The translations under genes and the position numbers were made by a program. A stretch of 64,000 nt of DNA, taken from positions 1,472-65,471 of the forward strand of contig JAAEZN010000003.1 of NCBI GenBank assembly GCA_018222835.1, given 5' to 3'. This document shows, piece by piece, positions 63,323 through 64,000 of this stretch. The notes under the pieces were generated by a model, which worked only from the letters and a program-made list of their open reading frames with translations, was not told the DNA's origin and ran no database searches. How positions within the stretch are numbered: the first letter of the stretch is position 1; each line of letters opens with the position of its first letter. This stretch comes from Algicola sp. (GTDB lineage Bacteria > Bacteroidota > Bacteroidia > Flavobacteriales > Flavobacteriaceae).

Positions 63323-63952
63323 CTATTTACCGTTAAATTGGTTCATGGTATTTTTGGTTCCTGCGAACACAAAGGAGCGAATAAGGTCAATGGATTTTTT
63401 TAAGCGTTCCGGCATGGTCTGTAGTTGTTCCTCGTTCCATTGGCCCAAAACATAATCTACTTGTTTGCCTTTGCTAAAGTCGGCGCCCACACCAAATCGG
63501 AAACGATTATAATTGGTGGTTTGCAATACATTTTGAATATCTTTTAACCCATTATGCCCCCCGTCGCTGCCTTTACTTTTTAGTCGCAACGATCCAAAAG
63601 GTAGGTTTAGGTCGTCCGTAATGACCAAAACATTGTCCAAAGGAATACTTTCTTTGTCCATCCAATATTTTACGGCCTTACCGCTCAAGTTCATGTACGT
63701 GGATGGTTTTAAGCAAACCACACTTTTACCTTTATGTTTAAAGGAGGCCACGGCGCCCAATTTGGCATTTTCAAAAATAAAGTCCTCTTGCTCGGCTAAA
63801 AAATCAAGAATTTTAAATCCGATATTATGACGGGTTTCATCGTAGTCAGGTCCAATATTTCCTAGACCAACAATCAAAAATTTTTTCATGGGGTCGGTTT
63901 CTTGTAGTAGTTGTTTTGGTGAGCCAAAAAGCTTATTGATAAAGTTGAACAT
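63323..63952 (-). CDS. pth: Peptidyl-tRNA hydrolase
   Basis: Releases tRNA from prematurely dropped peptidyl-tRNA. 209 residues from ATG 63952; a second ATG at 63889 (MKKFLIVGLGNIG) starts the conserved core. The longer form is kept because flavobacterial Pth proteins commonly carry a short hydrophobic N-terminal stretch (FNFINKLFG). Catalytic His in GLGNIGPDYDETRHNIGFK, Asn in STYMNLSG, Asp in ITDDLNLPFGSLRLK, and the GSDGGHNGLKDI loop. Convergent with the lipoprotein gene (6-bp gap). Confidence 0.94.
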   Translation of the reverse strand: MFNFINKLFGSPKQLLQETDPMKKFLIVGLGNIGPDYDETRHNIGFKILDFLAEQEDFIFENAKLGAVASFKHKGKSVVCLKPSTYMNLSGKAVKYWMDKESIPLDNVLVITDDLNLPFGSLRLKSKGSDGGHNGLKDIQNVLQTTNYNRFRFGVGADFSKGKQVDYVLGQWNEEQLQTMPERLKKSIDLIRSFVFAGTKNTMNQFNGK

Positions 63953-64000
63953 CGGCCTTGATAGAATGGCTTAAAAATACAAAAGCATCCCAAATTACTA

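Noticed and set aside
1-64000. tRNA, rRNA, tmRNA or riboswitch
   Set aside because: Larger gaps were read on both strands; none shows a cloverleaf, CCA end or known aptamer.

Overview
This 64 kb window is a chromosomal segment of a member of the Flavobacteriaceae (Bacteroidota), plausibly a marine Muricauda/Allomuricauda-like organism; the genus is an inference. The evidence is roughly 40% GC, promoters of the TAnnTTTG type, lack of clear Shine-Dalgarno sites, a secreted protease ending in a type IX secretion (T9SS) sorting domain, lipoproteins, and gene sets typical of the family: DUF1501/DUF1800 pair, an OlsF-like fused acyltransferase, ligase-associated repair helicase plus PdeM, DUF4286-rsmA-mgtE, and ribF-HTTM-serS. 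I see no rRNA, tRNA, CRISPR array, prophage, transposase or IS element.

Layout. 1-3.3 kb: minus-strand efflux operon (adaptor lipoprotein then an RND permease running off the left edge) behind a small secreted protein. 3.3-4.1 kb: AT-rich regulatory gap and an acidic small protein. 4.1-20 kb: metabolic and envelope genes, including SDR-type threonine dehydrogenase, an ERMP1-like membrane M28 peptidase, CBS protein, pentapeptide-repeat protein, a large BNR/sortilin-like propeller, SIMPL protein, glycerate kinase, Dps and a tail-less SSB. 20-26.6 kb: a 53-residue Cys/Lys-rich protein, then PAP2 phosphatase, HDAC-like deacetylase, Tex and MetG on the minus strand. 26.7-30 kb: the DUF1800-DUF1501 operon. 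30-34.6 kb (plus): YraN, ACT-like protein, DUF3352-like protein with MORN-like tail, serine hydrolase. 34.7-41.7 kb: DNA repair block (mfd, pdeM, Lhr-like helicase). 41.8-47 kb: TerB-like protein, fructose-bisphosphatase, acetyltransferase, aspartokinase and OlsF-like aminolipid synthase. 47-58.8 kb: a long minus-strand run (Tic20-like, VOC, DUF1801, hydroxyacid dehydrogenase, cupin, mgtE, rsmA, gamma-glutamylcyclotransferase-like, DUF4286, TPR protein, serS, HTTM, ribF). 58.8-63.3 kb: a giant T9SS metalloprotease coupled to a lipoprotein; then pth.

The most unusual structure is a family of short palindromic repeats. It occurs as intergenic hairpins (24.4, 33.2, 34.7, 38.3, 39.1 and 55.0 kb) and, remarkably, inside the reading frames of mfd (one 66-bp inverted pair) and metG (two copies), where it is translated as linker peptide. 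Two 75-bp copies flank the serine hydrolase gene as direct repeats. Other points of note are a Tat-signal protein that also carries a T9SS-like C-terminal domain, the OlsF-type fusion, an asparagine at a proton-relay position of the RND pump, and several genes whose only plausible start is TTG or GTG.
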